64,000 nt of DNA, from positions 1,816-65,815 of the forward strand of contig JAHDDL010000022.1 in assembly GCA_020629415.1 (NCBI GenBank), read 5' to 3'. The notes below the pieces were generated by a model. The model was given only the letters and a program-made list of their open reading frames with translations. It searched no databases and had not been told where the DNA came from. This stretch comes from Maribacter sp. (GTDB taxonomy: Bacteria > Bacteroidota > Bacteroidia > Flavobacteriales > Flavobacteriaceae). The position numbers were made by a program, and so were the translations under genes. Of the stretch, positions 63,535-64,000 are shown piece by piece; the stretch's first letter is position 1; each line of letters begins with the position of its first letter.

Positions 63535-64000
63535 CTATTCATTAGCTACCTTCTTTACCTCTATATCGGTTAATAGCGGTTGATTTCTAAGCCTTAAATA
63601 CACTTGTGCAGTTGTGAGGACATCTAACTCACAGTAGTTGACAATACGGTTTAAATTATTTTGCTCGTAATATACCACGCGCACCATACTGCCGTCAATA
63701 TCTTCTTTGGGTGATGGTATGCCCAGTACATGTGCCATTAATTTTAAAGAGGTATAGTGCTTGTAATCACCAAACTTCCAAAGCTCCATGGTATCTATAT
63801 GCGGAACTTCCCATGGTTTTTTGCCGAACAAGTCTAGTTTTTGAGGTAATGACATGCTGTGAATAATCATACGGCGAGCAATGTACGGAAAATCGAACTC
63901 CTTACCGTTATGGGCGCAAAGCACATGTTTGGCATGGTTAAAATGCTCGTCCAAAAGTTCCTTAAAATCCAGTAGTAGCTTATATTCTTCACCGTGAAAT
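63535..64000 (-). CDS. 3'-5' exonuclease, PolB-like, cut by window edge
   Basis: Partial gene: the frame stays open to the right edge and the N-terminus is outside the window. The visible 154 or so residues have the DnaQ-like ExoII motif HNGKEFDFPYIARRM and the ExoIII motif YCELDVLTTAQVYLRL; ExoI would be upstream. An apparent start at 63954 is an internal TTG. The pattern fits the predicted PolB-type exonuclease family (PF10108) and suggests a stand-alone DNA or RNA 3'-5' exonuclease. Confidence 0.85.
   Translation of the reverse strand, partial: FHGEEYKLLLDFKELLDEHFNHAKHVLCAHNGKEFDFPYIARRMIIHSMSLPQKLDLFGKKPWEVPHIDTMELWKFGDYKHYTSLKLMAHVLGIPSPKEDIDGSMVRVVYYEQNNLNRIVNYCELDVLTTAQVYLRLRNQPLLTDIEVKKVANE

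Overview
The window is a 64 kb piece of an AT-rich chromosome from the phylum Bacteroidota, almost certainly family Flavobacteriaceae. Pointers are a GldH gliding lipoprotein, a subtilase with a type IX secretion (T9SS) C-terminal sorting domain, family-typical proteins (DUF4292, DUF2480, DUF3078, HU-CCDC81/SPOR), many short lipoboxes ending in S-C or A-C, and repeated matches to the Bacteroidota promoter -7 element TAnnTTTG. A marine genus near Maribacter or Zobellia is a guess from overall feel. No rRNA, tRNA, CRISPR array, insertion sequence or prophage is visible; this is mostly core chromosome.

Layout. 0-2.5 kb: secreted alpha/beta hydrolase, ECF sigma factor, four-helix membrane protein (probable sigma partner) and a lipoprotein. 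2.5-8.2 kb: envelope cluster (flippase, dUTPase, TPR protein, DUF4292 lipoprotein, degenerate M23/EnvC-like protein) and an aldo/keto reductase. 8.2-13.8 kb: small proteins, thioesterase, HU/SPOR protein, dprA, trpS, plsC. 13.8-18 kb (minus strand): recA, lipoprotein, a second ECF sigma factor, a protein with a cytoplasmic N-terminus, one inner-membrane helix, a long periplasmic linker and an outer-membrane barrel, then a small barrel. 18-25 kb: TrhO, RicT, GldH, PBP1A and the two subunits of a 3-oxoacid CoA-transferase. 25-30 kb: small genes with their own promoters and terminators, serine hydrolase, aminotransferase, PfpI, orphan Vsr nuclease. 30-34 kb: sdhCAB. 34-41 kb: minus-strand unit of two M28 lipoprotein peptidases, an Asp-box propeller protein, cupin and DUF2721. 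41-48 kb: Xaa-Pro peptidase, exonuclease III, BrnQ, ThiL, Gfo/Idh oxidoreductase. 48-57 kb: a suf Fe-S cluster region (sufA, B, C, D, S, E, T) interrupted by a four-helix-bundle (S23) gene, two periodic repeats and an M43 metalloprotease, followed by DUF2480 and DUF3078. 57-64 kb: HflX, nuclease-fold protein, T9SS subtilase, DUF3124 lipoprotein and an exonuclease cut by the window edge.

Most interesting items: the sigma/dual-membrane anti-sigma operon (13.8-16.9 kb), which resembles the Dma/Das systems reported in Bacteroides; two short intergenic transcription units that may encode a structured RNA and a 35-residue peptide (18.1 and 25.3 kb); and the periodic, partly inverted ~7-nt repeats inside the suf operon (49.1 and 51.4 kb). 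No wholly new multi-gene system is obvious. All calls were made by reading; no database search was run.
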